DNA of 61,877 nt. It comes from an uncultured Verrucomicrobia subdivision 3 bacterium (GTDB lineage Bacteria; Verrucomicrobiota; Verrucomicrobiia; Limisphaerales; UBA11358). The stretch covers positions 1 through 61,877 of the forward strand of contig CAIXUZ010000064.1 in NCBI GenBank assembly GCA_903922735.1, read 5' to 3'. Below the pieces are notes generated by a model. It worked only from the letters and a program-made list of their open reading frames with translations, did not search any database and was not told the origin of the DNA. Position 1 is the stretch's first letter; each line of letters starts with the position of its first letter. The position numbers and the translations under genes were made by a program. Shown here in pieces: positions 44,684-53,354 of this stretch.

Positions 44684-44857
44684 TAGCGGCGTCTCGGCAG
44701 AGCGCCGCCAATTGAAGAGTTCAAAAAATGCGGTGGTCTACCGACATGCCGCTACCGGGGGCTCAAAGCCAACCAGCGCCGGAGGCGCGACACAAAATAG
44801 CCCGCGGTAAAACCGTGGGTTAATCGTTCATAAAGATTTCAAGCCCCGGCAGGGGCG
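44684..44857. repeat. Cluster of short GC-rich hairpins (interspersed-repeat type)
   Basis: Several hairpins follow one another in a 297-base gap without genes. GGCG...CGCC lies near 44687-44706; GCGCC-GGA-GGCGC at 44776-44788; CCCGCGGT/ACCGTGGG at 44801-44819 with a G-U-compatible difference; GCCCC-GGCA-GGGGC at 44843-44856. Such words (CGCCGGAGGCGC, CCGCGGTAAAACCGTGGG, CCCCGGCAGGGGCGACAGAAA) are typical of dispersed palindromic elements in this phylum. No ORF is evident. They may also serve as a terminator region between convergent genes. Confidence 0.7.
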
Positions 44858-44946
44858 ACAGAAAATTTCCACCATAAACTTTTTCGCCCGCCGCTCCCGT
44901 GCCCGAAAATCGGCCGTTTCACGTCCACGTCTCATTTATTGTCCAC

Positions 44947-45726
44947 TCATTGGTAAACGCGGACGTAATCAATCAGGAATTGTTGCGGCAGAACTGAATC
45001 ATCAATCGGCCCGCCCCAGCTGCCGCCGAGCGCGAAGTTGAGCAGCAGGTATTGCGGCGCGCGGAAGGGATTGCTCGCGCCTTGATTCGCCTTGTCGGTG
45101 CGAACGGTGTGGTATTTCTGTTTGTCGAAATAGAAATCAATCTGTTCCGACGTCCATTCAACCGCGTAAATATGGTAGTCCGCCCAGGGTTGGTTCGCCT
45201 CCACTTGGCCGCCGTCGGATTTATGTTTGCCGTCCACGGCAAAATGGAGCGTGCCGTGGATGCCTTTGGGTTCTTTGCCGACGAATTCCATGATGTCAAT
45301 CTCGCCGCAGCGCGGCCAGCCGGCCGTATTGTGGTTTGCTCCGAGCATCCAGATGGCGGGCCAGACGCCTTTGCCCTGCGGCAGTTTGGCGCGAACTTCA
45401 ATCCGGCCGTATTGCCAGCTCGCCTTGTTCTGCGTGATCAGGCTGGCGGCGGTGTAATTCACCGGGGCATGGTTTGCGGGCGTGAACGGCTCCTTGCGGC
45501 ATTCGATGATCAGGTGGCCGTCCTCCACGCGGGCATTCTCCTTGCGCGCCTTGGTGTAGTATTGGCTTTCGTGGTTGCGCACAAATCCCGTTTCGTAGCC
45601 CCACTTGGCCGGGTCGGGCAGCCCCTGATAGTTGAATTCATCCGCCCAGACCAGTTTCCAATCTTTTGCGGAAAGTGCGTTGGCCATCAGGACGAGGAGG
45701 CTGAACATGAACCAGACAATTCTCAT
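44947..45726 (-). CDS. Glycoside hydrolase family 16 (beta-glucanase/laminarinase-like), secreted
   Basis: A 259-residue protein with a signal peptide (IVWFMFSLLVLMANALSA). The GH16 jelly roll follows: WKLVWADEFNYQGLPDPAKW, the catalytic motif GEIDIMEFVG (ExDxxE with nucleophile and acid/base Glu), HGTLHFA, the WTSEQIDFYFD strand and the C-terminal FLIDYVRVYQ. Such enzymes hydrolyse beta-1,3- or mixed beta-1,3/1,4-glucans, or agar/carrageenan. The core most resembles laminarinases. Secreted or periplasmic. Confidence 0.93.
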   Translation of the reverse strand: MRIVWFMFSLLVLMANALSAKDWKLVWADEFNYQGLPDPAKWGYETGFVRNHESQYYTKARKENARVEDGHLIIECRKEPFTPANHAPVNYTAASLITQNKASWQYGRIEVRAKLPQGKGVWPAIWMLGANHNTAGWPRCGEIDIMEFVGKEPKGIHGTLHFAVDGKHKSDGGQVEANQPWADYHIYAVEWTSEQIDFYFDKQKYHTVRTDKANQGASNPFRAPQYLLLNFALGGSWGGPIDDSVLPQQFLIDYVRVYQ

Positions 45727-45831
45727 GTGCTAACCGTATTGTGGTCGCCTGTGGCTGTCCAGCCTCAACCGCCATTATCAAAAATCCGCATTCAAATTGA
45801 CAGGCAGGGAAGGTGAATCCATTTTCCGCGC

Positions 45832-46185
45832 ATGAATTTGACTGAATCCCGCTGGCTCCCCGTGGTGCTGCTGACCTGCTCGAACGTGTTCATGACCTTC
45901 GCCTGGTATGGCCATTTGAAATTCAAGAGCCGGCCGCTGCTGTTGGTCATCCTCGCGAGCTGGGGCATCGCGTTTTTTGAATACGTCCTCATGGTGCCGG
46001 CCAACCGCTGGGGCAACTCGTTTTATTCCGCCACGCAGTTGAAGATCATGCAGGAAGTCATCACGCTGGTGGTGTTCTGTGTGGTGGCGACATTTTATCT
46101 CGGCGAGCGTCTCCGGTGGAATCATTTCGCGGCCTTCGCCTGCATCCTCGCGGCGGTGGCATTCACCTTCCTGCCGAAGGATTAA
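45832..46185 (+). CDS. DUF486 / DMT-like small membrane protein
   Basis: A 117-residue protein with four membrane helices. The sequence TCSNVFMTFAWYGHLKF, the central FFEYVLMVPANRWGN and the QLKIMQEVITLVVF stretch match the DUF486 family, small proteins related to EamA/SMR-type transporters. Function is unproven. It is a single gene, convergent with the DsbD-like gene. Confidence 0.9.
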   Translation: MNLTESRWLPVVLLTCSNVFMTFAWYGHLKFKSRPLLLVILASWGIAFFEYVLMVPANRWGNSFYSATQLKIMQEVITLVVFCVVATFYLGERLRWNHFAAFACILAAVAFTFLPKD

Positions 46186-46240
46186 GCCGTCGCTTTACCG
46201 ATGTTCTGACTGCACCCTTCTAACTTCCGACTTCTGACTT

Positions 46241-48367
46241 CTATCTTCCCTCGGCTCCCGCGCGGTCCAGCGCATCCAGGACGGTCCCCGGCGTCAGCAC
46301 CTCCGGCAGCACGATGGCATTGGCGCTCGAATTTTTTGGGTAAATCAGTACGAGCGGCACCCCGGCGCGATTGAAGCGGTTCAGCTCTGCGGTGATGGCG
46401 TCCGGAAAATGCGTATAATCCGCCAGCAGCGCGATGGCGTTGAGCGCCTTGATTTTCGCCGCCACGGACGGGATTTCGATGCTGGTGCGCTTGTTCACCT
46501 GGCAGGTGAGACACCAGGCGGCGGTGAAATCCACCAGCACCGGCCGGCCGGCGGCGCGCGCCTTCGCCAGCGCCTCGGGACTCCACGCTTCCCACGCGAT
46601 GCCGTCGCGGTCCTGCGACCGGGTGGCGGCGCCTTGTTGCGGCGGGAGCGGCTGCCGCCAGTGCAACTGGCTTTCCAGCGCCAAGCCGTAGGCTGTGACT
46701 AGTAAAACCAAAGTGATGACGGCGGCAAATAGCCGATGCTTCCGTCCGCGCTGGACAAATTCGCCAAAAAACCACGCGGCAAACGCCAGCATCACCAGAA
46801 ACACTCCCAGCCACAGCGCGCGGTCGCCGTAACTTCCGGCGGCGAGGTTGAACAGCCAGACCACGGTCAGCATCATCGGAAACGCCATGGCCATCTTGAA
46901 TTTTTCCATCCACGCGCCGGGCTTGGGCAGGAATTTCAGCCACGCCGGGTTCCAGCTCAGCAGCACGTAAGGCGACGCCAGGCCGGCGGCCACGGCCGCG
47001 AACACCAGCAGGATGACCGCCGCGCTTTGGGCGAACGCGAATCCCAGGGCGATGCTCAAAAACGGCGCGGTGCAGGGCGTCGCCAGCGCCGTGGCCAGCA
47101 CGCCGTTGAAGAAGGCGCCCGCCGCGCCGTGCTTGGCGGAAAGCTGGCCCGCCGCGTTCAGGGCGCCGCTGTGGAGCGTCACTTCAAAAAGTCCGTAAAG
47201 ATTTAACGCCACCAGCGTCACGAGCGTGATGAGGCAGACGAGAAACACCGGATTGCCGAACTGCATGCCCCAGCCCGCCTTGTGCCCGGCGGCCTTGACG
47301 CCGATCACCACCGCCGCCAGCACCAGGAAGGAGGCGAGCACGCCCAGCGCATAAACCAGCCCCAGCCTCCGGACATGGCGCGGTTCGCTCCGGGATTCAT
47401 TCACAAAGCCGAGGATTTTTAGCGCGATGACCGGCAGGACGCACGGCATGATGTTCAGGATGAGACCGCCGATGAAGGCGTATATGAGCATCCGCCACAG
47501 CGGTTCGGCGCTAATAGGGATAGGGGTCAGTTCTTTACTTTGAACACTCCCTGCGGCGAAGCTGGCGGCGGGCGCGGCGCTGATGGCGGTCTTGGCTTCC
47601 ACCGCGCCCTCGGCGGCGGCGAACACCCCGGCAATTTCCAGCGGCCAGTCGCCGGCGGATTTTTTCACCGCCTTCCGCAGGTGGATTTCTCCGGTCGGGG
47701 CGGCGAGCGATTCCGTTGCGCCCTGGATCTCAAAATGGTCATCGGCGGCCGGGAAGAAATCCGCGCCCGCCGCCTTGCCCGGCCATTGCAGGTGGAGATT
47801 GCGGGTTTTGTCGTCCGTGGCGGGTTCCCACCAGGCTTTGGCGGAAAAATTTCCGGCGGCCGCGGGCACCCTGGCCTGCCACGATCTGATCTGCGCGGCG
47901 TCGGCGGAAGGCCGGGTTTCGCTGCCGGCGTTCAGGGTGCCTTTGATCTCCGCGCTGGCGGGGATGCATGACTCTTTGCATTCCAGCCAGGAAACTTTGG
48001 CGGCGAGATCCAACGGGCCGGGCGGAACGCCCTGGGCGAGCGTGAGCGGCACGAGCAGGACGACTTCGTCTTCGTAGCCGTAGGTGGTGATCTCGGCGGG
48101 CGGAATTTTTTTCGGCAGCGGCCATTGGATTTCACCGGCGGTCACGCCGGGCGGGAGCTGCCACTTGATTTCAGTGGCCTGTCCCGCTTCGCCGGGATTT
48201 TTCCAATAGGTATGCCAGCCGGATTCCATTTTCAGCTGCACGCCCACGACCACCGTGTCGCCGGTTTTCGCGGCGGCGGGCAGGAGCAGCTTCACCTCCG
48301 TATGCGCGGCGCGCAGATCAAGCGCGGCGAGGAGCAGGGCGGAAAAAACAATTGCAAGTCGGCGCAT
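46241..48367 (-). CDS. Thiol:disulfide interchange protein of the DsbD/ScsB type
   Basis: A 708-residue protein. The ATG at 48367 starts a signal peptide (MRRLAIVFSALLLAALDLRA). Residues 20-290 are the periplasmic DsbD_N-like region with GWHTYWKNPGEAG and CKESCIPASAEI, as in ScsB. Then come eight or so membrane helices with the two functional Cys (NIMPCVLPVIALKILGF and ATPCTAPFLSIALGFAF). The C-terminal thioredoxin-like domain has FTAAWCLTCQVNK. It passes electrons from cytoplasmic thioredoxin to periplasmic partners, for example in cytochrome c maturation or copper tolerance. The partner is not in the window. Confidence 0.9.
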   Translation of the reverse strand: MRRLAIVFSALLLAALDLRAAHTEVKLLLPAAAKTGDTVVVGVQLKMESGWHTYWKNPGEAGQATEIKWQLPPGVTAGEIQWPLPKKIPPAEITTYGYEDEVVLLVPLTLAQGVPPGPLDLAAKVSWLECKESCIPASAEIKGTLNAGSETRPSADAAQIRSWQARVPAAAGNFSAKAWWEPATDDKTRNLHLQWPGKAAGADFFPAADDHFEIQGATESLAAPTGEIHLRKAVKKSAGDWPLEIAGVFAAAEGAVEAKTAISAAPAASFAAGSVQSKELTPIPISAEPLWRMLIYAFIGGLILNIMPCVLPVIALKILGFVNESRSEPRHVRRLGLVYALGVLASFLVLAAVVIGVKAAGHKAGWGMQFGNPVFLVCLITLVTLVALNLYGLFEVTLHSGALNAAGQLSAKHGAAGAFFNGVLATALATPCTAPFLSIALGFAFAQSAAVILLVFAAVAAGLASPYVLLSWNPAWLKFLPKPGAWMEKFKMAMAFPMMLTVVWLFNLAAGSYGDRALWLGVFLVMLAFAAWFFGEFVQRGRKHRLFAAVITLVLLVTAYGLALESQLHWRQPLPPQQGAATRSQDRDGIAWEAWSPEALAKARAAGRPVLVDFTAAWCLTCQVNKRTSIEIPSVAAKIKALNAIALLADYTHFPDAITAELNRFNRAGVPLVLIYPKNSSANAIVLPEVLTPGTVLDALDRAGAEGR

Positions 48368-48595
48368 GTTGATTAGATGCCACAAATGCCGGTTTATTTG
48401 AAATGATTTCTTTGCCCGCGGTGCCGCCGACCTCTGTTTTGCTCCGGTTTCAGGTGTGAATGGAGTTCCGATCTCAACTATCCCTCCTTGTCGGCCTTGG
48501 CGCCTTGGCGGTTGACTTCTGTTTTCAACTTTGAACTTTCTGCTTTGTCCCGTCTCCGGTTTCCGGTTTCAACCTGAAATAATTTTAAAAAAATG
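48368..48595. other. Intergenic between dsbD-like gene and the ribosomal operon
   Basis: No gene is seen. A copy of the dispersed repeat (GGCCTTGGCGCCTTGGCGGTT at 48493-48513, split across CTTGG words) lies here, then AT-rich DNA leading into the promoter. The dsbD-like gene runs leftward, so its promoter must also be in this stretch. Confidence 0.5.
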
Positions 48596-48623
48596 TTGCA
48601 TTCAATTTCCAATTTGTTATTTT
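48596..48623 (+). promoter_or_regulatory. Probable promoter of the ribosomal protein operon
   Basis: TTGCAT at 48596-48601 and TATTTT at 48618-48623 are 16 bases apart in an AT-rich patch. This is the only good housekeeping-like match between the divergent dsbD-like gene and rplB, where the operon must have a promoter because no ribosomal gene lies upstream. It implies a leader of about 120 bases. Confidence 0.45.
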
Positions 48624-48701
48624 CCTCGCTCCTCGTCGTCCGTAAGGCCGGCTGGACAGCATGTTTGCGAACCGATAACTGATTCCCTCCAAGGGACAGG
48701 A

Positions 48702-48761
48702 ATGATGGCTCGCCAACTTCAAAAAGTTGCTGAAAAAAACTTTAGCTATTATGCCCGTTAA
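48702..48761 (+). CDS. Possible 19-residue leader peptide overlapping rplB start
   Basis: A short frame MMARQLQKVAEKNFSYYAR starts 3 bases after the purine-rich AAGGGACAGG, a good Shine-Dalgarno match. It ends with TAA at 48759-48761, eleven bases inside rplB, whose own ATG at 48751 has no such site. The arrangement would allow ribosomes terminating here to re-initiate at rplB. Whether the peptide is made is unknown. Confidence 0.4.
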   Translation: MMARQLQKVAEKNFSYYAR

Positions 48762-49605
48762 AACATTTAGACCGCTGACGCCGTCCACGCGATACATCAC
48801 CATCGCGGACTTTAGCGACATTACGAAGACGACGCCCGAGAAGTCGCTTGTGGAAATCCGCAAGAAGACCGGCGGCCGCAACATGTATGGCCGCGTCACC
48901 GCGCGCGGCATCGGCGGCGGCCATAAGCAGAAAATCCGCCTCGTCGATTTCAAGCGCAACAAGCATGGCGTCGAAGCCACGGTCTCGGCGATTGAATATG
49001 ATCCGATGCGCTCCGCGCGTCTGGCGCTCCTCGAATACAAGGACGGCGAGAAGCGTTACATCATCGCCCCGGTCGGGATTGTGGTCGGCAGGACGATTTC
49101 CAGCGGGCCGACGGCTCCGCCCGAAATCGGCAACGCCCTCCCGCTCAAATCCATTCCGGTCAGTTCGGCGATTCATAATTTGGAGCTCACGCCCGGCCGT
49201 GGCGGTCAGATCGTTCGTTCCGCCGGCGGCGCCGCGACCCTGATGTCGCGCGACGAAGGTTACGCGCAGATCCGCCTGCCTTCCGGTGAAATCCGCAAGG
49301 TGAGCGAAGAATGCTATGCCACCATCGGCCAGGTCGGCAATACCGAGCACGAAAATGTGGTTTTGGGCAAGGCGGGGCGCACGCGTCATCGCGGTCATCG
49401 CGGTATCACCCGCGGCATGGCGCGCAACCCGGTGGACCATCCGAACGGCGGCGGTCAGGGCAAATCCAAGGGCGGCGGCGGCTGGCAGCAGCTCATGTCC
49501 CCGTGGGGCAAGGTGGCCAAGGGTGGAAAAACCCGCGCCAAATATAAACAATCCAACCGTTTCATTGTGGTTCGCCGCAACGGGCTGCCGATCAAGACCA
49601 AGTAA
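48751..49605 (+). CDS. rplB: 50S ribosomal protein L2
   Basis: 284 residues, slightly longer than the usual 273-277. It starts MPVKTFRPLTPSTRYITI; the frame is open 8 codons further up, but this Met is the family start. The conserved C-terminal NPVDHPNGGGQGKSKGGG, with the His near the peptidyl transferase centre, is intact. L2 binds 23S rRNA and is needed for subunit association. It is the first ribosomal gene of the operon: rpsJ, rplC, rplD and rplW, which normally precede it, are not upstream here. Confidence 0.97.
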   Translation: MPVKTFRPLTPSTRYITIADFSDITKTTPEKSLVEIRKKTGGRNMYGRVTARGIGGGHKQKIRLVDFKRNKHGVEATVSAIEYDPMRSARLALLEYKDGEKRYIIAPVGIVVGRTISSGPTAPPEIGNALPLKSIPVSSAIHNLELTPGRGGQIVRSAGGAATLMSRDEGYAQIRLPSGEIRKVSEECYATIGQVGNTEHENVVLGKAGRTRHRGHRGITRGMARNPVDHPNGGGQGKSKGGGGWQQLMSPWGKVAKGGKTRAKYKQSNRFIVVRRNGLPIKTK

Positions 49606-49611
49606 AATTTT

Positions 49612-49893
49612 ATGGGACGTTCGATAAAAAAAGGTCCGTTTGTTGACGCTCGGCTGCTGGAAAAAATCCAGAAAGCCAAAAGCGCAAATCAGAAGACGCC
49701 GATCAAGACCTGGTCGCGCCGCTCGACGATCTCGCCGGAATTTGTCGGCCTGACGTTTGCGGTTCATAACGGCAAGGTGTTCAATCCGGTGTTTGTGACC
49801 GAAAACATGGTCGGCCACAAGCTGGGTGAATTTTCGCTGACGCGCACCTTCAAGAAACACGGCGCCCACACCGCGAAGGCGGAGGCCAAATAG
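49612..49893 (+). CDS. rpsS: 30S ribosomal protein S19
   Basis: 93 residues, normal length. Starts [19 protein letters not shown] and contains [23 protein letters not shown] and the [17 protein letters not shown] core. It binds 16S rRNA in the small-subunit head with S13. Preceded by TAAAATTTT rather than a Shine-Dalgarno sequence, 6 bases after rplB. Confidence 0.97.
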   Translation: MGRSIKKGPFVDARLLEKIQKAKSANQKTPIKTWSRRSTISPEFVGLTFAVHNGKVFNPVFVTENMVGHKLGEFSLTRTFKKHGAHTAKAEAK

Positions 49894-49898
49894 TTTTT

Positions 49899-50231
49899 AT
49901 GGAAGTTTTCGCCATCACCAAAAATATCCCGATGTCCGCGCAGAAAATGCGCGAAGTCGTCCGGCAGATCCAGGGCTTGCCGGCTTTGCAGGCCGAGCAG
50001 ATTCTCGCCGTCGTGCCGCGCAAGGGTGCGCGCTTCGTCGCCAAGACGCTCCACTCCGCCATCGCCAATGCGGAGAACAACAACAAGCTCCGCCCCGAAA
50101 CCTTGCGCATCAAGGAAGCCGTGGCCGGCACCGCGACCACCCTCAAGCGTTTTCAGCCCAAGGCGCGCGGCTCCGCGGGCCCGATCCTGAAGCGCCGTTG
50201 CCACATCAAAATCACTTTGTCCGACGAATAA
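49899..50231 (+). CDS. rplV: 50S ribosomal protein L22
   Basis: 110 residues, as expected. The core [20 protein letters not shown] and the C-terminal [19 protein letters not shown], part of the loop that lines the exit tunnel, are clear. It contacts all six 23S domains. Five bases after rpsS, with a T-run leader and no Shine-Dalgarno sequence. Confidence 0.96.
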   Translation: MEVFAITKNIPMSAQKMREVVRQIQGLPALQAEQILAVVPRKGARFVAKTLHSAIANAENNNKLRPETLRIKEAVAGTATTLKRFQPKARGSAGPILKRRCHIKITLSDE

Positions 50232-50232
50232 T

Positions 50233-50907
50233 ATGGGCCAAAAGACCAATCCAATCGGTTTGCGCGTCGCGGTCAACAAAGACTGGCGCTCGAAGTGGTA
50301 TGCTGACAAAAAAGAATTCAGCAAGCTGCTCACGGAGGACCGCGAAATACGCGATCTGCTCAAGAAAAAACTGGAATCGGCTTCGGTGCCGCGCATCTTG
50401 ATCGAGCGCGCCACGAATCGTTGCCGCGTGACCATCATGACCGCCCGTCCCGGCGTCGTCATCGGCCGTAAAGGCTCGGAAATCGACAAGCTCAAGGAGG
50501 AATTGAGCAAGAAGACCGGCAAGGAAGTTTACGTGGACATCGTTGAAGTCAAGCAGCCCGAACTCGACGCGCAGCTCGTTGCGGAAAATATCGCGTTGCA
50601 GCTGGAGCGCCGCGTTTCGTTCCGCCGCGCGATGAAGAAGGCGCTGCAGACTGCCAAGGATTTCGGTGCCGAAGGCATCAAGGTGCGTGCCGCCGGCCGT
50701 TTGGGTGGCGCCGAGCTGGCCCGCGTGGAAATGTATCACTGGGGCCGGGTGCCGCTGCACACGCTCCGCGCCAACATTGACTACGGTTTTGCGGAAGCCA
50801 AGACCGTTTACGGCAAGCTGGGCATCAAGTGCTGGATTTGCAAAGGCGACAATAAGCCGGCCAAGAAAGTCGAAAACAAACCCGAAGCGGCAACCGTCGC
50901 GAGTTAA
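50233..50907 (+). CDS. rpsC: 30S ribosomal protein S3
   Basis: 224 residues. It starts [20 protein letters not shown], with the KH domain loop [17 protein letters not shown] and the second domain [34 protein letters not shown]. The segment [10 protein letters not shown] has Cys where VKVWIYKGE is usual. It lines the mRNA entry channel. The C-terminal tail is short and Lys-rich. Confidence 0.97.
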   Translation: MGQKTNPIGLRVAVNKDWRSKWYADKKEFSKLLTEDREIRDLLKKKLESASVPRILIERATNRCRVTIMTARPGVVIGRKGSEIDKLKEELSKKTGKEVYVDIVEVKQPELDAQLVAENIALQLERRVSFRRAMKKALQTAKDFGAEGIKVRAAGRLGGAELARVEMYHWGRVPLHTLRANIDYGFAEAKTVYGKLGIKCWICKGDNKPAKKVENKPEAATVAS

Positions 50908-50929
50908 TTTTTAAGAAAGTATTTTTGTT

Positions 50930-51352
50930 ATGGCAATGCAGCCGGATAAAGTAAAATATCGCAAAATGCACCGCGGCAGCCGCACGGGCATGGCGATGAC
51001 GGGCAACACCGTCGCGTTTGGCGAATACGGTTTGATGGCGCTGGAACGCTGCTGGATGGACGGCAAGCAGTTGGAAGCCTGCCGCGTCGCCATCACGCGC
51101 CACATGAAGCGCAAGGGCAAGATGTGGATCCGTGTGTTTCCGCAGAAGTCCTACACCAAGAAGCCGCTGGAAACGCGCATGGGTAAGGGCAAGGCCCCGC
51201 TCGAAGGCTGGGTGGCCGTCGTTCGCCCGGCGAACATTTTGTTTGAAGTGGACGGCGTCACCGAAGCCGAAGCGCGTGAATCCATGCGCCTGGCGGCGAC
51301 GAAATTGCCGATCAAAACCAAGTTTATTTCACGTCATCAACACGTGAGCTGA
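50930..51352 (+). CDS. rplP: 50S ribosomal protein L16
   Basis: 140 residues. Typical blocks are [77 protein letters not shown] (read as separate stretches) and [13 protein letters not shown]. It binds near the A site and the 5S/23S junction. Its initiator Met is followed by Ala-Met-Gln-Pro. A 22-base AT-rich gap precedes it. Confidence 0.97.
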   Translation: MAMQPDKVKYRKMHRGSRTGMAMTGNTVAFGEYGLMALERCWMDGKQLEACRVAITRHMKRKGKMWIRVFPQKSYTKKPLETRMGKGKAPLEGWVAVVRPANILFEVDGVTEAEARESMRLAATKLPIKTKFISRHQHVS

Positions 51353-51357
51353 GAGCC

Positions 51358-51558
51358 ATGAAATTTGCTGAAATTAAAGACCTGACGCTGGCGGAATTGG
51401 CGGCCAAGAGCCGCGACCTCCGGCATGAGATGTTCAACCTGCGCCTGCAACAGGCGAGCGCGCAGCTGGAGAAACCGGCGCGCCTGCGCACGCTGCGCAA
51501 GGACATCGCCCGCGTCGAAACCCGTATTTCGGCCTTGAGCAACAAGGCGGCTAAATAA
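51358..51558 (+). CDS. rpmC: 50S ribosomal protein L29
   Basis: 66 residues, normal. The two-helix coiled coil is seen as LAAKSRDLRHEMFNLRLQQ and KPARLRTLRKDIARVETRIS. It sits at the exit tunnel next to L23 and is part of the trigger factor and SRP docking area. The gene begins 5 bases after rplP. Confidence 0.95.
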   Translation: MKFAEIKDLTLAELAAKSRDLRHEMFNLRLQQASAQLEKPARLRTLRKDIARVETRISALSNKAAK

Positions 51559-51564
51559 TTTTGT

Positions 51565-51861
51565 ATGGCTGAAGCAACCAATAACGTGGCGGCCACCGGC
51601 AAGCGCAAACAGCGCGTCGGCGAAGTCGTCTCGAACAAGATGACCAAGACCATTGTGGTGCGCGTGGAACGCCGTTTCCCGCATCCGCAATACAAAAAAA
51701 TCGTGACGTCCTACAAGAAGTTTTACGCGCACGATGAAAAGGCCGAGGCCAAGATGGGGGACACGGTGTGCATTGAGGAATCGCGCCCGCTCTCCAAGCT
51801 CAAGCGCTGGACGCTCATCAAGGTGGTGGAGCGCGCCCAGGAAACCGCAGTCGCAGCCTGA
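51565..51861 (+). CDS. rpsQ: 30S ribosomal protein S17
   Basis: 98 residues, slightly longer than the usual 84-87 because of an N-terminal extension ([17 protein letters not shown]). The OB-fold core [23 protein letters not shown] and the ending [20 protein letters not shown] are standard. It binds 16S rRNA early in assembly. Confidence 0.95.
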   Translation: MAEATNNVAATGKRKQRVGEVVSNKMTKTIVVRVERRFPHPQYKKIVTSYKKFYAHDEKAEAKMGDTVCIEESRPLSKLKRWTLIKVVERAQETAVAA

Positions 51862-51870
51862 TAAGACATT

Positions 51871-52236
51871 ATGTTGCAAATTCGTTCCAGTTTGGATGTG
51901 GCGGACAACACCGGTGCCAAGATCGCTTGGAACATCGGCGTGCTGGGCCGCAACCAGCGTTATGCCGGCATCGGCGATGTCATCAAGGTCCACATCAAGG
52001 AAGCCGCGCCGGATGGTTCCGTGAAAAAAGGCGAAGTGCATGATGCCGTCATCGTCCGCACCCGCCAGATCACCCGCCGCTCGGATGGCTCCTATCTGCG
52101 CTTTGACCGCAATGCCTGCGTCATCATCGACAAGGAAATGAATCCCAAAGGCACGCGTATTTTCGGCCCGGTCGCCCGCGAATTGCGCGAAAAGAAGTTC
52201 ATGAAGATCATCTCACTCGCGCCCGAAGTCATTTGA
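51871..52236 (+). CDS. rplN: 50S ribosomal protein L14
   Basis: 121 residues. Starts [20 protein letters not shown], with the usual [28 protein letters not shown] near the end. The segment AWNIGVLG replaces the common MCIKVLGG. It bridges to the small subunit near h14. The stop overlaps the region just before the rplX start. Confidence 0.96.
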   Translation: MLQIRSSLDVADNTGAKIAWNIGVLGRNQRYAGIGDVIKVHIKEAAPDGSVKKGEVHDAVIVRTRQITRRSDGSYLRFDRNACVIIDKEMNPKGTRIFGPVARELREKKFMKIISLAPEVI

Positions 52237-52241
52237 AGGTT

Positions 52242-52481
52242 ATGTCAAAATTTCATGTCAAAAAAGGTGACCAGGTCACCGTTATCGCCGGCAAGGAAAA
52301 AGGCAAGAGCGGCAAGATCATTCATGTGCTGACCGATAAGCAGCGCGTCATTGTCGAGGGGTTGCAGATGGTCAAGAAGCACGTCAAGAAGAGTCAGCAG
52401 AACCCGAATGGCGCGATTCTTGACCGCGAAGGTTCGATCCACATCTCGAATGTCAAAAAAGCGGAGGCGGTTGCCGCGTAA
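52242..52481 (+). CDS. rplX: 50S ribosomal protein L24
   Basis: 79 residues, at the short end of the family. ATG 52242 is chosen over an in-frame TTG at 52233 that would overlap rplN. KOW motif: [20 protein letters not shown]. The C-terminal beta region ([20 protein letters not shown]) is complete, though the tail is trimmed. It initiates 23S assembly at the tunnel exit. A hairpin follows in the gap before rplE. Confidence 0.93.
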   Translation: MSKFHVKKGDQVTVIAGKEKGKSGKIIHVLTDKQRVIVEGLQMVKKHVKKSQQNPNGAILDREGSIHISNVKKAEAVAA

Positions 52482-52489
52482 GCAATTTT

Positions 52490-52507
52490 TCACGGCCCGA
52501 TCCGTGA
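52490..52507 (+). promoter_or_regulatory. Hairpin before rplE (similar to one before rplR)
   Basis: TCACGG at 52490-52495 pairs with CCGTGA at 52502-52507 around the 6-base loop CCCGAT, ending 8 bases before the rplE start codon. No T run follows. The same stem with a 6-base loop stands before rplR at 54348-54369. A translational control element is possible. Confidence 0.5.
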
Positions 52508-52515
52508 GCTGAAAA

Positions 52516-53058
52516 ATGAAAGCCAGACTTTACAAAAAATATACCGATGAAGTGGTGCCCGCCTTGAAGGCCAAGCACAACTTCAAGAACATCCACCAGA
52601 TTCCCAAGTTCGTTAAGATCGTCGTGAACATGGGTGTCAGCGCCTCCAACGAAAAGGGCGCCATTGAGGATGCCGCCAAGGATTTGAGCCAGCTGACCGG
52701 CCGCAAGCCCGTCATCAGCAAGTCGAAGAAGGACGTCGCCAATTTCAAGCTCCGCAAAAACCAGCCCATCGGCTGCCGCGTGACCCTCCGGGGCGACACG
52801 ATGTTTGAATTTTTTGACCGCCTAGTGGCGGTTTCGCTGCCCCGGATTCGCGACTTCCGCGGTTTGTCCCCGCGCAAGTTTGACGGCCGCGGCAATTACA
52901 CGTTCGGTGTGCCGGACCAGACCATTTTCCCCGAAATCGAATTGGAAAAGATCAAGCGCCAGCAGGGCATGGATATCACGATTGTGACGACGGCCGCAAC
53001 CGACGAGCAGGCGCGTGACTTGCTGAAATTCATGGGTTTTCCGTTCGCAGAAAAATAA
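52516..53058 (+). CDS. rplE: 50S ribosomal protein L5
   Basis: 180 residues, normal. Blocks include KIVVNMGVSASNEKGAIEDA, LTGRKPVISKSKKDVANFKLR, GCRVTLRGDTMFEFFDRLV and FRGLSPRKFDGRGNYTFGV. It binds 5S rRNA and contacts the P-site tRNA. A hairpin lies in the 34-base gap just before its start. Confidence 0.97.
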   Translation: MKARLYKKYTDEVVPALKAKHNFKNIHQIPKFVKIVVNMGVSASNEKGAIEDAAKDLSQLTGRKPVISKSKKDVANFKLRKNQPIGCRVTLRGDTMFEFFDRLVAVSLPRIRDFRGLSPRKFDGRGNYTFGVPDQTIFPEIELEKIKRQQGMDITIVTTAATDEQARDLLKFMGFPFAEK

Positions 53059-53064
53059 TTTGTT

Positions 53065-53334
53065 ATGGCCAAGAAATCCTGGATTGAGCGAAACAATCGC
53101 AAAAAAGCAACGGTCAAAAAATTCGCCGCCATTCGCGCCGAATTGAAGGCCAAGCGGGACTACGCCGGGCTGGCGAAGCTGCCGCGGGATGCGAGCCCGA
53201 CGCGCGTGGTGAACCGTTGCGCGATGAGCGGCCGCCGCCGTGGCTACTGGCGCAAGTTCGGGGTGTCGCGCCTGACGTTCCGCGAAGCGGCGTTGAACGG
53301 CCTGATTCCCGGGGTGACGAAGGCCAGTTGGTGA
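53065..53334 (+). CDS. rpsN: 30S ribosomal protein S14 (zinc-free type)
   Basis: 89 residues, the long C-minus form without the CxxC zinc site. It starts [20 protein letters not shown] and ends with the family block [20 protein letters not shown] plus [18 protein letters not shown]. It sits in the small-subunit head. Six bases after rplE. The gap downstream holds a hairpin before rpsH. Confidence 0.96.
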   Translation: MAKKSWIERNNRKKATVKKFAAIRAELKAKRDYAGLAKLPRDASPTRVVNRCAMSGRRRGYWRKFGVSRLTFREAALNGLIPGVTKASW

Positions 53335-53354
53335 AAATTTAATCGTGCTGGCTG

